Shown: positions 52,942 to 62,630 of the stretch, one piece after another
How the letters are laid out: every line of letters starts with the position of its first letter
Numbering within the stretch: position 1 is the first letter of the stretch
DNA from: JAVDCA01 sp035293985
Lineage (GTDB): Bacteria > Pseudomonadota > Alphaproteobacteria > Rhizobiales > Xanthobacteraceae
Length of the DNA stretch: 64,000 bases
Direction: 5' to 3'
NCBI GenBank assembly: GCA_035293985.1
Contig: DATGLS010000031.1
Location: 62,001-126,000, forward strand
Notes under the pieces: model-generated
Told to the model about the DNA's origin: nothing
The model's database searches: none
What the model saw: only the letters and a program-made list of their open reading frames with translations
Position numbers and translations under genes: made by a program

Positions 52942-54852
52942 TCAGTCGTCGATCGCCGGCTTCGCCATGTCCTCGTCGAGCACCCGGCCGGCCTTCTTGC
53001 GCACGATGTAGTTTTCCAGCGCGAGCAGGTCGATGTCGGTCGACAGGAAGCAGCGGATCGCGTCCTGCGGCGTGCACACGATCGGCTCGCCGCGCACGTT
53101 GAACGATGTGTTGAGAACCACCGGCACGCCGGTGCGGCGGCCGAACGCCTCGATCACCTTCCAGAACGGCTCGTTGTCGGTGCGATCGACCGTCTGGATG
53201 CGGGCGGAGCCGTCGGAGTGGACGACCGCCTTGGTCTTCTCGGCGCCGAGCGGGCGCGCCGGCACCACGAACTCCATGAAGTCCGAGCGCCCGACGCCGT
53301 CCATGTCGAAATACTCGTCCGCCTTCTCGACCAGCGCCGCCGGCGCGAACGGGCGGAATTCCTCGCGCAGCTTGACGCGCTGGTTCACCACCTCGCGCAT
53401 CTCGGCGCCGCGCGGGTCGGCGAGGATGCTGCGGTTGCCGAGCGCGCGTGGACCGAACTCCATGCGCCCGCGGAACCAGCCGACGATCTTGCCCTCGACC
53501 AGGGCCTGCGCGACGGTCTCCTCGATCGCGTCGACGCGCTCGAACTCGACCTTGTGCGCATTCGCCGCGAGCGCGCCCTTCACGCTGTCCTCGCGATAGC
53601 CGGGGCCGAGACTCATCGACGGCACGGCCTTGCCGCTCGGCGGCAGGCCGAGCACCTGATGCTGCACGTATTGCGCCGCGCCGATGCTGCCGCCGTCGTC
53701 GCCCGATGCCGGAAACACGTAGGTCTGCTTGAACATGCCGGAGCGCGCGACCTTGCCGGTCATCACCACGTTGAGCGCGACGCCGCCCGAAAGACAGATG
53801 CGCTCGATCGCGTACTTGTCCTTGAGCCAGGCGAGGCGGCAGAACATCGCGTCCTCGAGCTGCTTCTGCAGCGCCGCCGCGATATCCATCTCGCGCTGGG
53901 TCACCGGATCGGCGTAGGCGCGCGGCGGGCCGAGCAGGCTCTTGATGTGGTCGGCGAAATCGTCGCGCAGCAGCGCCGTGGTGCGGCAGGTCCCGTCGGG
54001 CGCGACGTCGAGCAGGTCGGCGAATTCCTTGGCGTAGGTCTTGGGATTGCCGTAGGACGCCAAGCCCATCACCTTGTACTCGCCGTCGAGCGGCTTGAAG
54101 CCGAGATAGGCGGTCATCATCATGTAGAGCACGCCGAGCGAGCCCGGCAGCATGGTCTCTTCCAGCGGCACGAGGCCGTCGCGGCCGCCGATCGCGAAGA
54201 TCGAGCTCGACCGCTCGCCGAAGCCGTCGATCGTCAGCACGCCGGCTTCCTCGTAGCCCGAGGAATAGAAGGCCGAGGCCGCGTGGGCGAGATGGTGCGG
54301 CACGAAGTGGATTTCGGTGCGGTTGCGCCGGCCACCGAAAAGCTCGGCAATCTCGTCCGCGATGCGTTCGTTCGACACGGTCCCGTCGTAAACCGCCCGA
54401 TACCCGGCAATAACCCGATCTTTCACCTTATTGGAAAGATGCGGCTCGACGGCGGCGATGCGCTCGTCGAGGACCTCGGGGGTGAAATCGCAGTAGAAGG
54501 CGATGTGATCGACATCCTCGATACGATGGCCGCTTTCGGCGAGACAGTAATCGACCGCCTTGCGGGGCGGCAAAACCCTACCGCCCGCGGAGGTAGAATG
54601 TTTGAAGCGGTTGAACCGCTCCTCGGCAGCCGCCGCCTTCAAATTGCCATCGACCAGGATCGCAGCCGCGCTGTCGTGGCCGACGCCGTCGAGGGGAAAG
54701 AAATTGACGGGAATATCCTCGGTATCCTCGCCGAAGGTCGTGATGGCATCGAAAATCAGCGGATGTCGCCGTGAGTGGCGCATCCGCGATGCCAATTTGC
54801 CTTCGTGTTTCCAGCCGTGCCTCTGATGACCCGCGTAGCCCAATATCAGCAT
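52942..54852 (-). CDS. Carbamoyltransferase of the NodU/CmcH family
   Basis: The 636-residue protein begins MLILGYAGHQRHGWKHEG and carries the N-terminal Kae1-like domain: GHDSAAAILVDGNLKAAAAE, FVPHHLAHAASAFYSSGYEE with the metal-binding HHLAHA, and TIDGFGERSSS. The C-terminal module has GWFRGRMEFGPRALGNRSIL and LREEFRPFAPAAL. Members transfer a carbamoyl group from carbamoyl phosphate, through carbamoyl-AMP, to a hydroxyl of a natural product or glycan, as in Nod factor or cephamycin. It is divergent from an EamA-FkbH-ACP operon, so a joint pathway is likely. The acceptor is unknown. Confidence 0.9.
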   Translation of the reverse strand: MLILGYAGHQRHGWKHEGKLASRMRHSRRHPLIFDAITTFGEDTEDIPVNFFPLDGVGHDSAAAILVDGNLKAAAAEERFNRFKHSTSAGGRVLPPRKAVDYCLAESGHRIEDVDHIAFYCDFTPEVLDERIAAVEPHLSNKVKDRVIAGYRAVYDGTVSNERIADEIAELFGGRRNRTEIHFVPHHLAHAASAFYSSGYEEAGVLTIDGFGERSSSIFAIGGRDGLVPLEETMLPGSLGVLYMMMTAYLGFKPLDGEYKVMGLASYGNPKTYAKEFADLLDVAPDGTCRTTALLRDDFADHIKSLLGPPRAYADPVTQREMDIAAALQKQLEDAMFCRLAWLKDKYAIERICLSGGVALNVVMTGKVARSGMFKQTYVFPASGDDGGSIGAAQYVQHQVLGLPPSGKAVPSMSLGPGYREDSVKGALAANAHKVEFERVDAIEETVAQALVEGKIVGWFRGRMEFGPRALGNRSILADPRGAEMREVVNQRVKLREEFRPFAPAALVEKADEYFDMDGVGRSDFMEFVVPARPLGAEKTKAVVHSDGSARIQTVDRTDNEPFWKVIEAFGRRTGVPVVLNTSFNVRGEPIVCTPQDAIRCFLSTDIDLLALENYIVRKKAGRVLDEDMAKPAIDD

Positions 54853-55056
54853 TTACGTCCCAACGGCTGGAGCCGACGCGGAAAAAAGCCGATCAGCCCT
54901 TTGCCGCGACTATTAACCAAGGATATTTTTCGGGTTGCTTGCGCTTCCCTTGCTACCGGGGATCGGTTAATCTTTTGCAAGGAAATGTTCAATCCCCTTC
55001 TCGCCGGGATTCCTCAGCTCTGCCCGATTCATCGGAAAAATGGTTATTCCTCGCAC

Positions 55057-56031
55057 ATGAATGATGGGGGGAAGTACGTGAACTGGCCTGCATCGGCAAC
55101 CCAGAGTTGGGCTGTCCCGATGTTGTGCGCGGCAGCCGCAAGCATCATCACCGGCATCGCGCTGGTGGCGACGCGCTATGTGGTGCAGCAGGCCGACGGA
55201 TTGACCGTCGCGATGCTGCGCTATTGCGTGGCGACCGCCTGCCTGCTGCCGACCGCGATGGTCTTCTATTGGGTCAGGGTGGCGAAGCGGGATTTCTTCG
55301 CCATTGCGGCGCTCGGCGTGCTCTATTTCGGCATCTTTCCATGGTGCATCAGCTCGGCCATGCAGTTCACAACGGCGTCAGCCGGCTCGATCGTGCTCGC
55401 CTGCACGCCCGCCGTGACCCTCATCCTGGCGGGACTGTGGGGCAGCGAGACGATGACGGCGCGCAAGTGCCTGGGCGTGACGCTCGCCATCGTCGGGGCC
55501 GGCGTTGCGATCGGCGGCGCCATGATGGCGCTCGCGGCGGCGAGCTGGTACGGTCATGCGCTGATGATCGCCGCGACGTTGTGCGGCGCCGTCTATGCGG
55601 TCTTCTCCAAACCTTACCTCGACAAGTATCCGCCGATCGTGGTGAGCGCCATCGCGATGGGCGCCGGCGCGGCGGCGCTGCTCTGCGTGTGGCTCGTGCG
55701 CGATCTTCCCTCCGGATGGCCCGAGCTCGATGCGAAAGGATGGCTGGTGATTCTGTTCATCGGCGCGATCGGCGGCGCGCTCTCGTTCTTCCTCTATGCC
55801 TGGGCGCTCGGCCGCACGGCCCCGACCGCCACCATGATCCTGCTGCCGCTCAACCCGATGGCGGCGATTTTCACGGGCGTGCTGTTTCTCGGTGAACCTT
55901 TGACCTCAGGCCTTTTCGTCGGACTTGCCCTTGTCATCTTTGGTATATTCTTGGTGATCGACATGACGGGCAGAACGAAGTCGAGCGGAATGGTAGGGGC
56001 AAAGGTCAATCATGAAATTCCTCCTGCTTAG
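55057..56031 (+). CDS. EamA/DMT-superfamily transporter
   Basis: I use the ATG at 55057; a GTG at 55078, with GGGGGGAAG just before it, may be the real start. The ~320-residue protein has ten hydrophobic segments in two EamA repeats, with ALVATRYVVQQADGLTVAML near the start of the first and the second repeat opening at about ASWYGHALMIAATLCGAVYA. Such transporters export or import amino acids, nucleosides or sugars. Its stop overlaps the start of the FkbH gene by 20 bases, so it is the first gene of the trio and may export the product made there. Confidence 0.85.
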   Translation: MNDGGKYVNWPASATQSWAVPMLCAAAASIITGIALVATRYVVQQADGLTVAMLRYCVATACLLPTAMVFYWVRVAKRDFFAIAALGVLYFGIFPWCISSAMQFTTASAGSIVLACTPAVTLILAGLWGSETMTARKCLGVTLAIVGAGVAIGGAMMALAAASWYGHALMIAATLCGAVYAVFSKPYLDKYPPIVVSAIAMGAGAAALLCVWLVRDLPSGWPELDAKGWLVILFIGAIGGALSFFLYAWALGRTAPTATMILLPLNPMAAIFTGVLFLGEPLTSGLFVGLALVIFGIFLVIDMTGRTKSSGMVGAKVNHEIPPA

Positions 56032-57616
56032 CAACGTCAATATGCAGCCGTTGGCGGCGTCGCTGAAGCCGCTCGAGGTGGTCAGCGGCGCCTACAACAG
56101 CCTGCTCGCCGATCTCGCCACGGAGGGCTCGCCGGCGAGCGCGGCCGACGTCTCGCACGTGCTGTGCATGGTCGACGGCGATACGATGCTGAGCGGCGCG
56201 CTCCACGGCGACGGCGCGCCCGAGCAGTGCGGCATGTTCATCGACGCACTCGAGAGCTTCTGCGCCCGCAACCCGGCGAAAACCGTCGTCGCCCATACGT
56301 TCTGCCTGAGCGCACAGCGCTGGCTCGGCTTCGCCGACCTCACCCATCCGAAGTCGCTTCACGCGATCGAAGCTTCGCTCAACGAGCGCCTGATCGCGGT
56401 CGCCAAGGCGCACCCGAACCTCGTGCTGTTCGACATGGAGCTGCTTTTTCGCCGCCACGGCGAGGACGCGCTCATCTCCAATGCGATGTGGTACGCGGGC
56501 CGCATCCGCTACACCGGACGCATGTTCGAGCTACTTGCCGTCACCATCCGCCAGGCGCTCGCCGCGCACGCACAGAAGAGCCGCAAGGTGCTCATTCTCG
56601 ATCTCGACAATACGCTGTGGGGCGGCATCGTCGGCGAGCTCGGGCCGACCGGCGTTGCGCTCGGCGAGGACGGCAAGGGCCGCTGCTATCGCGATTTCCA
56701 ACGCGCGCTGAAGGCGCTGCAGCGGACCGGCGTGCTGCTCGCAATCGCGAGCAAGAACAACGCCGCGGACGTCGACGAGATCCTCGACGAGAACCCGATG
56801 ATGGTGCTGCGGCGCGAGGACTTCGCGGCGATCCATGCCAACTGGGAGCCGAAGGCGGAGAACCTGGTCAAGATCGCCGAGACGCTGAATCTGGGCAGCG
56901 ACAGCTTCGTCTTCCTCGACGACAACCCGGTCGAGCGCGACGCGGTGCGCAAATTCCTGCCCGAGATCGCGGTGCCGGACTTCCCCGACCGCATCGAGAA
57001 CCTGCAGACCTGGCTCCTGCGCGAGGTGGCGCCGGCCTATTTCGGCAAGTACGCCATCACGGCCGAGGACGAGGGCAAGACCGAGCAGTATCGCGCCAAT
57101 GCGTCGCGGCAGAAGCTCGCCGCGAGCTTCGACCTCGACGGCTACCTGCGCGAGCTCAACATCGAGTGCAATATCCAGGTCAACCCGTCGGCGCAGCTGG
57201 TGCGCGCCGCGCAGATGACGCAGAAGACCAACCAGTTCAACCTCACGACGCGGCGCTACGAGGTCACCGACCTCGCGCGCTTCGTCGAGAGCAACGAGCA
57301 CGCCGTGCTGATGCTCGACTATCGCGACCGCTTCGGCGACGAAGGCTCGGTCGCGCTGGCGATCGTCGACTTGGCCGAAGGACGTATTGACACTTTTCTA
57401 ACGAGCTGTCGCGTAATCGGGCGCAAGGTGGAGTCGCGGCTGCTCGACAAGGCTGTCGAGCTGTGCCGTGACCGGGGTCTGCACAAGGTCATCGGCGAAT
57501 ACATTCCGACGCGGAAGAACAAGATGGCCGCGTCGTTCTACGAAGATCATGGCTTTACCCCGATGTTGAGGGCTCCTGATGGACGCGTTACTTATGAGAA
57601 GCCAATCGACGGCTGA
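56012..57616 (+). CDS. FkbH-like HAD-superfamily protein
   Basis: The 534-residue protein follows the FkbH layout: an N-terminal ~180-residue region, a HAD domain with ILDLDNTLWGGIVGE (Asp 197 and 199), IASKNNAADVDEIL and FVFLDDNPVERDAV, and a C-terminal acyltransferase-like (GNAT-type) region about 390-530 with RVIGRKVESRLLDKAVEL. FkbH proteins dephosphorylate 1,3-bisphosphoglycerate and load the glyceryl unit onto an acyl carrier protein in polyketide pathways; related proteins occur in surface-glycan loci. Here an ACP gene overlaps its 3' end by 38 bases, exactly as expected. No polyketide synthase is nearby, so the acceptor pathway is unknown. Confidence 0.92.
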   Translation: MKFLLLSNVNMQPLAASLKPLEVVSGAYNSLLADLATEGSPASAADVSHVLCMVDGDTMLSGALHGDGAPEQCGMFIDALESFCARNPAKTVVAHTFCLSAQRWLGFADLTHPKSLHAIEASLNERLIAVAKAHPNLVLFDMELLFRRHGEDALISNAMWYAGRIRYTGRMFELLAVTIRQALAAHAQKSRKVLILDLDNTLWGGIVGELGPTGVALGEDGKGRCYRDFQRALKALQRTGVLLAIASKNNAADVDEILDENPMMVLRREDFAAIHANWEPKAENLVKIAETLNLGSDSFVFLDDNPVERDAVRKFLPEIAVPDFPDRIENLQTWLLREVAPAYFGKYAITAEDEGKTEQYRANASRQKLAASFDLDGYLRELNIECNIQVNPSAQLVRAAQMTQKTNQFNLTTRRYEVTDLARFVESNEHAVLMLDYRDRFGDEGSVALAIVDLAEGRIDTFLTSCRVIGRKVESRLLDKAVELCRDRGLHKVIGEYIPTRKNKMAASFYEDHGFTPMLRAPDGRVTYEKPIDG

Positions 57617-57836
57617 CGACCGCACCCAGGCGGTGATCGAGGTCGTCGCCAAGGCGCTGGAGATTTCGCCCGACGAAATCGGCGCCGATGCCTCGATGGA
57701 CAACACACCGTTGTGGGACTCGGTCGCGCACCTGACGATCTGCCTGGAATTCGAGCGCCGGTTCGGCCGCGCGCTCGACCTGGAGAAGATCTTCACCGCG
57801 TCGAGCGTGCAGGATCTCGCCGCGCTGGTGCCCTGA
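57579..57836 (+). CDS. Acyl carrier protein (FkbH partner)
   Basis: The 85-residue protein has the four-helix acyl carrier layout with DNTPLWDSVAHLTICLEFER. Ser 48 in WDSVAHL is at the phosphopantetheine attachment site, where DSL is usual. The C-terminal helix (SSVQDLAALV) is typical. The start overlaps the FkbH gene; a second ATG five codons in (57594) is possible. It would carry a glyceryl-type or other acyl group made by the FkbH protein. A phosphopantetheinyl transferase would be needed from elsewhere. Confidence 0.9.
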   Translation: MDALLMRSQSTADDRTQAVIEVVAKALEISPDEIGADASMDNTPLWDSVAHLTICLEFERRFGRALDLEKIFTASSVQDLAALVP

Positions 57837-57978
57837 CCGCCGGCCGCGGCGGGCCTTATCCAATTCGAATCTTTCGCCTTCTTGCAACCGGGCGGTTGGC
57901 CACCCGGCTGTAATATATTCGTCACGCGGGCGGCCTAGGACAGCGGCCGCATTTCCACCGCAGACACGGAAGATTCCC

Positions 57979-59841
57979 ATGCTGATCCGGGGACTTAGTA
58001 GTGCGCTCGGCCTTGCGCTCGCCTGCGCGTTGTTGATCTCGCCCGTCGCCGCCCAAGAACCGCAGGCGCGGGCGCACAACGTCATCCTGTTCATTCCGGA
58101 CGGGCTGCGTCACCTCAAGGTGACGCCCGACACCGCGCCGACCATGGCGATGATCCGCGACCAGGGCGTCAACTTCAAGAACCCGCACGCGCTGTTCCCG
58201 ACCTTCACCACCGCCAACGCGTCGAGCATGGCGACCGGCCATTATCTCGGCGACACCGGCGACTTCTCCAACACGATCTACTCGGGCTATCCGACCCACG
58301 TGCCGGACGCGCCCGCGACCGTCACACCGTTCCTCGAGAACGACGTCGTGCTCGGCGACGTCGACGAGCATTTCAAGGGCAACTATCTCGACGAGGAGAC
58401 CATCCTCAAGCTCGCGCGCGCGCAGGGCTTCAGCACCGCCTCGATCGGCAAGGTCGGCCCGGTGCTGATCTTCGACTCGACCGAGCGCAGCGGACTGCAC
58501 ACCATCATCGTCGACGATGCGACCGGTCACGACGACAAGGCCGGCCACCCGGTCGGCATTCCGCTGTCGGACGAAATCAAGGACGCGCTGCAAAAGGCCG
58601 GACTGCCGCTCGTCGCGCCGGGCCGCGGGCCGAACGGCGTCACCGGCACCTTCGACAACCCGGGCACGACCGCCGCCAATGTCGCCCAGCAGGCCTACTT
58701 CGCCGATGTGGTCGCCAAGGTGCTGCTGCCGATCTTCAAGGCGCGCAACAGGCCGTTCATCATCGTGTTCTGGTCGCGCGATCCGGACGGCTCGCAGCAT
58801 AATCAGGGCGACAGCCTCAACGCGCTCGTCCCCGGCATCAACGGTCCGACCTCGCTCGCCGCCATCAAGAACGCGGATGACGACCTGCACCAGATCGTGC
58901 AGGCCGTGAACGATCTCGGCCTCGCCGACACGACCGACATCATGGTGGCGGCCGATCACGGCTTCTCCACCATCTCGAAGCAGAGCAAGACGAGCGTCGC
59001 GGCCAAGACCAAATATCCGGACGTCCCGGCCGGCTTCCTGCCGCCCGGCTTTCTCGCGGTCGATCTCGCCAAGGGGCTCGATCTGCCGCTGTTCCATCCC
59101 AACACGAACAACTCGCCGGTCGCGGCCAACGGCTATCCGAAATCCGGCAATGCCCTCATCGGCAACGATCCGAACAAGCCCGACATCGTGATCGCGGCGA
59201 ACGGCGGCTCGGACCTGATCTATCTGCCGAACAACGACAAGGCGCTCGCCGCGCGCGTCGTCGACGTCCTGCTCAAGCAGGATTACGTGAGCGGCCTGTT
59301 CGTCGACGACCGCCTCGGACCGATCCCCGGCACGCTGCCGCTGAGCAACATCAACCTCGAAGGCAGCGCGCTCACGCCAGTGCCTGCGATCGCGGTCAAC
59401 TTCAGCTCGTCCTCCACCGGCTGCGAGACGCCGGTGCTGTGCACCGTCGAGGTGGCCGACACCGGCCTGCAGCAGGGCCAGGGCATGCATGGCAGCTTCA
59501 GCCGTGCCGACACCATGAACTTCATGGCCGCGATCGGGCCCGACTTCAAGAAGGGCTTCGTCGACGAGGCGCCGGTGAGCAACGCCGACTTCGGCCGGAC
59601 CATCGCCAAAATCCTCAAGCTCGACATCCCCGCCAAGGGCCAGTTGCTCGGCCGCGCGATCGACGAGGCAATGCCAAACGGGCAGATGCCGAAGGTCGAG
59701 ACGCATACGCTGCAGTCGCCGCCCGCCGCCAACGGCCTGCGCACGATCCTCAACTTCCAGCAGATCGGTACGACGAAATATTTCGATGCCGCCGGCTTCG
59801 CCGGCCGCACGGTTGGGCTGACCGGCGCCGCCAGCAACTGA
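57979..59841 (+). CDS. Secreted alkaline-phosphatase-superfamily phosphodiesterase
   Basis: The 620-residue protein has a signal peptide (LGLALACALLISPVAAQ). The alkaline-phosphatase-fold core follows: NVILFIPDGLR with metal-binding Asp 41, PTFTTANASSMATGH with the likely nucleophile Thr at about 77, FWSRDPDGSQHNQGD, VAADHGFSTIS and HGSFSRADTMNFMAAIGPDF, the last two supplying further metal ligands. The layout is of the type I phosphodiesterase/nucleotide pyrophosphatase group. It would hydrolyse phosphodiesters or pyrophosphates in the periplasm. It begins 142 bases after the ACP gene and ends at a strong terminator, so it is its own unit or the tail of that operon. Confidence 0.85.
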   Translation: MLIRGLSSALGLALACALLISPVAAQEPQARAHNVILFIPDGLRHLKVTPDTAPTMAMIRDQGVNFKNPHALFPTFTTANASSMATGHYLGDTGDFSNTIYSGYPTHVPDAPATVTPFLENDVVLGDVDEHFKGNYLDEETILKLARAQGFSTASIGKVGPVLIFDSTERSGLHTIIVDDATGHDDKAGHPVGIPLSDEIKDALQKAGLPLVAPGRGPNGVTGTFDNPGTTAANVAQQAYFADVVAKVLLPIFKARNRPFIIVFWSRDPDGSQHNQGDSLNALVPGINGPTSLAAIKNADDDLHQIVQAVNDLGLADTTDIMVAADHGFSTISKQSKTSVAAKTKYPDVPAGFLPPGFLAVDLAKGLDLPLFHPNTNNSPVAANGYPKSGNALIGNDPNKPDIVIAANGGSDLIYLPNNDKALAARVVDVLLKQDYVSGLFVDDRLGPIPGTLPLSNINLEGSALTPVPAIAVNFSSSSTGCETPVLCTVEVADTGLQQGQGMHGSFSRADTMNFMAAIGPDFKKGFVDEAPVSNADFGRTIAKILKLDIPAKGQLLGRAIDEAMPNGQMPKVETHTLQSPPAANGLRTILNFQQIGTTKYFDAAGFAGRTVGLTGAASN

Positions 59842-59859
59842 GGCGTTTGTGCAAGAAGG

Positions 59860-59887
59860 ACGCCGCGCCTCGTGAGCGGCGTTTTTT
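59860..59887 (+). terminator. Intrinsic terminator after the phosphodiesterase gene
   Basis: ACGCCGC (59860-59866), a nine-base loop, and GCGGCGT (59876-59882) form a stable stem immediately followed by TTTTTT (59882-59887). It lies 18 bases after the phosphodiesterase stop and just before the end of the convergent permease gene. Confidence 0.88.
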
Positions 59888-61475
59888 ATTCGGCCGGAAC
59901 GGCGGCGGGCTGCTGGGCCAGGGACTCCGCCGTCGAAGCGGCGGCCGGGGCGGGATAGCGGCTCAGCGCCAGCAGGAAAAAGGCGACGATCGCATAGGCG
60001 AGCGCGACCGACGGCGTCACCGCGATGCCGACGTGCTCGCCGTGCATGAAGCCGAAGAAGGTGAGCACGGCGCCGGCGAACGCGAAGGCCGCGGCGTGGG
60101 CGAACCTGCGATCGATCACGAAGATCGCGGTGGCGCCGAGCACGAGTCCGGTGAGGATCGCGCCGCCGCCGAGCACCTCGAGGCCGTTGTAGAGCACGCC
60201 GTTGGCGGCGAGCTTGTCGAAACCGATCGTTGCCGCATTCGTGCCGGCGGCGCCCAGCGCCCCGTCCATCAAGGTCTTGCACCAGGCCGCGAGGTGCGGC
60301 GTGAGCGCCAGCACGATCGCGGGCGCATGACGCTGCGGCGAGGTCTGGAACGCCTGCGCGCCGATCAGCATGCCGATGTAGAGCAGGATCGGCAGGATGG
60401 CGACGAGCGGCACCAGCGCCAGCATCAGCGAGATGATGCCGAACCACGACAGCACGATCACCATGATGCCGGTCGCGGCCGAGTAGCCGATGCGCCCGCC
60501 CATCGCCTTCCAGCCCGGATGGCCGATGTAGACCGCGTTGATGAACGGGTTGCCCATCAGGCAGCCGATCAGGCTGACGACGCCGTCGGCGCTGAGCACG
60601 CGCGTGGTCGGGTAATGATCGCCGGCGGCCTCGGCGCTCTCGACGTTGTCCATCGCCTCGACCAGATCGTAGATGCCGAACGGGATCGCGGTGACCAGGA
60701 TCACGCCGAGGAACTGGAAGCCGGAGAAGACGTGGCCGACCGCCGGCAGCGGAATCGAGAAGCCGAAATTGGCGAACGCATCGGCCACCTTGTGCACGCT
60801 CACGCCGCCGAGATCGAGGCCGACCAGGTTCGATCCCCAGGCGATCAGCATGCCGACGACGATCGCGATCAGGCCGGCCGGAATGCCCTTCGGGTAGCGC
60901 ACGCCGCCGAACCAGCTCAGCAGGATGATGGCGAAGCAGACGAGGCTGATCTGCGGCGTCATGTACATTTCGAGCGCCGGGCGCATCGAGATGAAGGTGA
61001 TCGACACGCCCGCGAGCGTGCCCAGCAGGGCGCCGCGCGGCGTGATCTTGCGGATGAAGGGCGCGATGAAGCCGCCGATCATCAGGATGAAGCTCTGGAA
61101 GAACACCCAGACCAGGCCGGCTTCCCAGCCTTTCACCGGGTCGTTGGTCCTGAGCATCACCGGCAGCATGATCACGAAGGTGACGATGAACATGTGCGGC
61201 ACGCTGATGCCCGAGGGCAGCGCGCAGACGTCGCTGCGGCCGGTCTTCTGCGCGAGGCGCCAGGCGAGAAAGGCGTAGTACATCGTGCTCAGGAACATCA
61301 TCAGGCCGAGCGCCGGCAGGATGCGGCCGAACACGATCCCATCCGGCATCTTGAGGACGAACCTCAGGAGCGCCGTCAGCGTGAGCATGTTGACGAGGAT
61401 GTTGGTGCCGAAGCCGAAAAAGGCGTTCCAGTCGCCCGGCGTCCATAAGGCCGGGCGATACGTCGAACCAGCCAT
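59886..61475 (-). CDS. NCS2-type (xanthine/uracil permease family-like) membrane transporter
   Basis: The ATG at 61473-61475 has GGGGAGGG ten bases upstream, so I use it instead of the longer frame, giving 529 residues. There are about twelve hydrophobic segments. Motifs include GFGTNILVNMLTLTALLRFV, ALPSGISVPHMFIVTFVIM, AIPFGIYDLVEAMDNVESAE (an NCS2-like Glu-containing region) and LMGNPFINAVYIGHPGWKAM. The family carries purines, pyrimidines and related heterocycles. It converges on the phosphodiesterase terminator. The two amidohydrolase genes upstream on the same strand make import of a cyclic or amide nitrogen compound plausible. Confidence 0.8.
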   Translation of the reverse strand: MAGSTYRPALWTPGDWNAFFGFGTNILVNMLTLTALLRFVLKMPDGIVFGRILPALGLMMFLSTMYYAFLAWRLAQKTGRSDVCALPSGISVPHMFIVTFVIMLPVMLRTNDPVKGWEAGLVWVFFQSFILMIGGFIAPFIRKITPRGALLGTLAGVSITFISMRPALEMYMTPQISLVCFAIILLSWFGGVRYPKGIPAGLIAIVVGMLIAWGSNLVGLDLGGVSVHKVADAFANFGFSIPLPAVGHVFSGFQFLGVILVTAIPFGIYDLVEAMDNVESAEAAGDHYPTTRVLSADGVVSLIGCLMGNPFINAVYIGHPGWKAMGGRIGYSAATGIMVIVLSWFGIISLMLALVPLVAILPILLYIGMLIGAQAFQTSPQRHAPAIVLALTPHLAAWCKTLMDGALGAAGTNAATIGFDKLAANGVLYNGLEVLGGGAILTGLVLGATAIFVIDRRFAHAAAFAFAGAVLTFFGFMHGEHVGIAVTPSVALAYAIVAFFLLALSRYPAPAAASTAESLAQQPAAVPAE

Positions 61476-61880
61476 TCGGCCCTCCCCGGATGCAATGAAA
61501 GCGGACGCCCCGTTCACGATCCCGATGCCGGGTACTTCGAGTCGCAAACGAGACGTCCGCCCTTCACACGAGGGGATTCGAGGACGAATCCGGGCCCCGC
61601 GAAGCTGACAAGGACATTGCAGCGAGCGCGATTGGTGCGCCCGCGTCCCTGTCTCGCAAACAGCGTGCCAACACGCGGCAGCGGCCGGCCTGCCGCCGCC
61701 CGCAGTGTGGAAATCATTGATAACTCTCGTTGAATCCGCAGCTCCCAGGATCACGGCGCTCATCCGTCGGGTGCGCGAGGCGGAAAGCCGGCGGCCGCCG
61801 AAAGGACGATCGGGAGGCGACGATGAATTACTGATCAGTCGAGTGGATTCGAATGAGGCAGAGGCCGGCGTAACCCGCGG

Positions 61881-62567
61881 TCACGCCGTGAGCGCTTCGA
61901 GCAAGGCCTGCGACCACGACACGGATCCGAAGATGCCGCCTTGCGCCTTGATCATGGCGAGGCCGGCGGCGTGGAATTCGGGAAAATAGGAGGCGCAGCA
62001 ATCGGCGAGCACGATGCAGCGATAGCCGCGATCGTTGGCCTGGCGCACCGTGGTGTTGACGCACACTTCGGTGGTGACGCCGCAGACGAGCAGCGTATCG
62101 ATGCCGCGGTTGCGCAGCATGAGATCGAGATCGGTCTGGTAGAACGCACCCTTGCCGGGCTTGTCGATCACCGGCTCGCCAGGCTGCGGATTGAGCTCGG
62201 CGATGATGTCGTGCCCCGGCTCGCCGCGCACCAGGATGCGGCCCATCGGTCCAGGCGCGCCGATGCGCAGCGCCGGATCGCCGCGCTCGACCTTGAAGCG
62301 CGGCGCATCGGTCAGATCGGGGCGATGGCCCTCGCGGGTGTGGATGACCAGCATGCCCTGCATGCGCGCGGCCTCGAGCACGGTGCGGCACGGCGCGACC
62401 GCCGGCTGAAGGCGCGTCACGTCGTTGCCGAGCGCGGCACCGAACCCGCCGGGCTCGAGGAAATCGCGCTGCATGTCGATGATGACGAGCGCGCTGCGGG
62501 CGAGATCGATCTCCAGCGGCGACGGCTCGGCGGCGATTTTTACGGGGTTCACGGCGCTGAGGTCCAA
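61881..62567 (-). CDS. Isochorismatase-family cysteine amidohydrolase, 1
   Basis: The 228-residue protein has the isochorismatase-fold triad: Asp 31 in VIIDMQRDF, a Lys in VIDKPGKGAFY (about 138) and Cys 168 in CGVTTEVCVNTTV. Members of this group hydrolyse ureido compounds, biuret, nicotinamide or similar amides. The GDPALRIGAPGPMGRILVRG and GHDIIAELNPQPGEPVIDKP run is of the type seen near urea and allophanate genes, but I cannot name the substrate. The start is uncertain: the first codon of the frame is TTG, and a GTG lies five codons in. It is downstream of a second isochorismatase gene. Confidence 0.85.
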   Translation of the reverse strand: MDLSAVNPVKIAAEPSPLEIDLARSALVIIDMQRDFLEPGGFGAALGNDVTRLQPAVAPCRTVLEAARMQGMLVIHTREGHRPDLTDAPRFKVERGDPALRIGAPGPMGRILVRGEPGHDIIAELNPQPGEPVIDKPGKGAFYQTDLDLMLRNRGIDTLLVCGVTTEVCVNTTVRQANDRGYRCIVLADCCASYFPEFHAAGLAMIKAQGGIFGSVSWSQALLEALTA

Positions 62568-62630
62568 TAGAGCCAGCGGCCCGCAACCACGCGTGCGAGC
62601 CCGATCGCGCCCGGCGGCAGCGTTGCGTCG

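Noticed and set aside
57922..61446. A 1174-codon open frame on the minus strand
   Set aside because: It runs antisense through the phosphodiesterase gene and out of frame through the permease gene; its composition is low-complexity Arg/Ala/Gly.
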